Below are positions 6,669 to 8,285 of a stretch of 8,285 nucleotides of DNA, piece after piece. Within the stretch, counting starts at the first letter, position 1, and every line of letters begins with the position of its first letter. The stretch is from an uncultured Rheinheimera sp. (GTDB lineage: Bacteria > Pseudomonadota > Gammaproteobacteria > Enterobacterales > Alteromonadaceae). The notes under the pieces are model-generated. The model did no database searches, had not been told where the DNA came from, and saw nothing but the letters and a program-made list of their open reading frames with translations. The stretch lies in assembly GCA_943913835.1 (NCBI GenBank), contig CALTZU010000146.1, positions 1 through 8,285 of the forward strand. Direction: 5' to 3'. The translations under genes were made by a program, and so were the position numbers.

Positions 6669-8084
6669 TTAGCCTTGCATATCTTCTAATTCAGTCCCCT
6701 TAGTCTCATGCACCATTTTGATGACAAAGAGGATAGACAGCGCAGCGCCCAGGGTATAAAGGCCATAAGTTCCAGCCAGACCAATACCTGCCAGCAGCAG
6801 AGGGAAGGTCATAGTGATCAGGAAGTTACAGCTCCACTGCGCTAAACCACTGACGGCGAGGCCTAAACCACGAATTTGATTTGGGAACATTTCGCCCAGC
6901 ATCACCCACATCACTGGGCCCCAGGACAGATTAAAAAAGAACACATAAGCATTAGCGCTAACCAGAGCCACTTTGCCCCAGTCACCCAACAGCAAATTAC
7001 CGTTTTCGTCCTGGCCTGCATTGGCAAAACAAAGCACCATTAATCCCAAAGTCACGGCCATGCCGACTGAACCCCACTGCAGCAAGGGTTTACGGCCTAC
7101 TTTGTCGATAATCAATAGGGTAATCACACAAGCCGCTATGCTTAAACCGCCGCTAATAACGTTAATCAGTAAGGCGTCTGATTCAGAAAAACCAACGGCT
7201 TGCCAGAGAACCGCGCCGTAATAAAACACCACGTTAATGCCTACTAATTGCTGGAAGCTGGCCAGGCCAATACCAACCCATACTATTTTTCGTACTTTGC
7301 CGGTTTGACTGCTAACCAAGTCCATTAAACGAGGCTGATGGTCGGCTGATAAAGACTGTTGAATTTCAGCCAGTTTACGGTTTGCCGCTTCGTTGCCATA
7401 CAAACGGCTCAATACTGTTGCTGCTGCTTCATTGCTGCCTTTTAACACCAGAAAACGTGGACTTTCAGGAATAAAAAACAGCATCAGCAGGAACAAAAAC
7501 GCAGGGAAGAGTTCCATCCAGAACATCCAGCGCCAGGCTGCAAATTCGAGCCAAAGGCTTGCGGTAGAAGCTCCGGCATATTCAGCCAACAGATAATTAC
7601 TGACGAAGGCCATAAATAAGCCAAAGATAATAGCGATTTGCTGCAAGGTAGTAAGCATACCGCGGTAGCGGGCTGGGGCCACCTCACAAATATAAGCTGG
7701 AGTAATAACTGAAGCTGCACCAACAGCTAAACCACCCAAAACCCGATAAATAACAAACTCCAGCGAGCCTTCGGCAATGCCAGAGCCCCAGGCGCTAACG
7801 ATAAACAACACTGCAGAAATCAATAAAATAGTTTTGCGGCCGCTGATATCGGCCAGGCGTCCGGCAAAAAAAGCTCCGACAGCGCAGCCTAATAGCATAC
7901 TGGCGACGTTAAAACCTGTGCCTACACTCTCTGAGTTAAAGGCTTGCTGTAGGCCGTCTACAGTGCCGTTGATCACTCCACTGTCAAAACCAAATAAAAA
8001 GCCACCTATAGTGGCGACTAAGCTGATAAATAAAATAAAGACTCTGTTGTCTTCTGAAACTGCTGGCTCGTTGCTGTGCTGCAA
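6669..8084 (-). CDS. MFS sugar porter, probable sugar:H+ symporter (XylE/GalP-like)
   Basis: An inner-membrane transporter of the sugar porter family with about 12 hydrophobic helices. Motifs, numbered from the TTG start (471 residues): GFLFGFDSGVI near 28-38, with an Asp at the place of the proton-binding Asp27 of XylE; GRLADISGRK at 75-84; PESPRFL at 206-212; QQLVGINVVFYY at 278-289, holding the Gln-Gln and Asn that bind sugar in XylE; DKVGRK at 327-332; GPVMWVMLGEMFPNQIRG at 389-406; and HETKG at 459-463. The Asp in helix 1 favours proton symport over facilitated diffusion. I chose TTG 8084 because AGGA (8097-8094) lies 9 nt upstream; an in-frame ATG at 8123 would add 13 residues but has no good ribosome binding site. 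It is the first gene of the minus-strand operon with the mutarotase and xylanase, which points to xylose or another xylan-derived monosaccharide, but glucose or galactose cannot be excluded. Confidence 0.9.
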   Translation of the reverse strand: MQHSNEPAVSEDNRVFILFISLVATIGGFLFGFDSGVINGTVDGLQQAFNSESVGTGFNVASMLLGCAVGAFFAGRLADISGRKTILLISAVLFIVSAWGSGIAEGSLEFVIYRVLGGLAVGAASVITPAYICEVAPARYRGMLTTLQQIAIIFGLFMAFVSNYLLAEYAGASTASLWLEFAAWRWMFWMELFPAFLFLLMLFFIPESPRFLVLKGSNEAAATVLSRLYGNEAANRKLAEIQQSLSADHQPRLMDLVSSQTGKVRKIVWVGIGLASFQQLVGINVVFYYGAVLWQAVGFSESDALLINVISGGLSIAACVITLLIIDKVGRKPLLQWGSVGMAVTLGLMVLCFANAGQDENGNLLLGDWGKVALVSANAYVFFFNLSWGPVMWVMLGEMFPNQIRGLGLAVSGLAQWSCNFLITMTFPLLLAGIGLAGTYGLYTLGAALSILFVIKMVHETKGTELEDMQG

Positions 8085-8285
8085 GATAATTATTCCTGTT
8101 GAATAGATCGATGGCCTGAGCATAAGTTCTGTTTGACCGAAATACAGCCAGCTTGTTAAAAATCATAATTCTTTCAGTACATTCCGTTAGTCCACTTTAG
8201 TAACTGTCGATGTATGTTAAGGTCAGAAAATACCTGTCGTCCTTGAAGCTGCAGCTTTGTTGACTACGCCACCTCGCCCCGGTCA
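8085..8285 (-). promoter_or_regulatory. Upstream region of the sugar operon with weak promoter candidate
   Basis: No gene is seen here. On the minus strand TATGAT (8167-8162) could be a -10 box, with CTAACG (8190-8185) 17 bp upstream as a poor -35; the resulting leader would be about 70 nt. A poor -35 would suit activator-dependent expression. No clear CRP or LacI-type operator was found. A perfect 12-bp palindrome AAGCTGCAGCTT lies at 8246-8257, near the window edge, and may belong to a dispersed repeat or a regulatory site. Confidence 0.3.

Noticed and set aside
8085..8123. ATG start at 8123 for the sugar porter
   Set aside because: Weak upstream signal; a TTG at 8084 has AGGA at 9-nt spacing and starts shortly before the first membrane helix. 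The ATG cannot be fully excluded.
8212..8265. Short plus-strand open frame starting at the ATG near 8212
   Set aside because: Only 17 codons, no ribosome binding site, and it covers a palindrome; it is better read as intergenic sequence.
1..8285. CRISPR array, tRNA or rRNA gene
   Set aside because: No regularly spaced direct repeats, no cloverleaf-like segment and no conserved rRNA sequence were seen on either strand.

Overview
The window looks like a chromosomal segment of a Gram-negative gammaproteobacterium, perhaps from the Rheinheimera/Alishewanella/Cellvibrio-like aquatic polysaccharide degraders. This rests on the feel of the proteins and the gene combination (secreted GH10 xylanase, aldose mutarotase, sugar:H+ symporter), not on a search, so the genus is a low-confidence guess. 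No rRNA, tRNA or CRISPR array was seen.

Left part (1-684): a mobile-element scar. Bases 1-313 hold no recognisable gene but are rich in inverted repeats, including a split inverted repeat at 1-25 and 280-294. Next comes the C-terminal end of a tyrosine recombinase (314-529) that has lost its N-terminal half. It is followed by a perfect inverted repeat with 11-bp arms and a 9-nt centre (555-585), then a possible promoter and operator.

Centre (685-4216): a two-gene plus-strand operon, 2 nt between genes, for an AAA+ ATPase and a large subtilisin-like (S8) protease. The pair matches the anti-phage system IetAS. All ATPase motifs and the full Asp/His/Ser triad are present, so it looks intact. 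Its position beside a recombinase remnant fits a horizontally acquired defence island. A hairpin terminator closes the operon and also suits the convergent operon on the other strand.

Right part (4303-8285): a minus-strand sugar-use operon. Read in its own direction it runs: sugar-porter MFS transporter, aldose 1-epimerase, secreted GH10 endo-xylanase. The likely logic is that the xylanase cuts xylan outside the cytoplasm, the transporter imports a released monosaccharide with protons, and the mutarotase speeds anomer interconversion. The 256-bp gap between transporter and mutarotase carries three copies of a GC-rich REP-like palindrome. One copy shows a compensatory base-pair change and another sits just upstream of the mutarotase ribosome binding site. 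A short hairpin with a T-run separates mutarotase from xylanase. The last ~200 bases are the upstream region of the operon.
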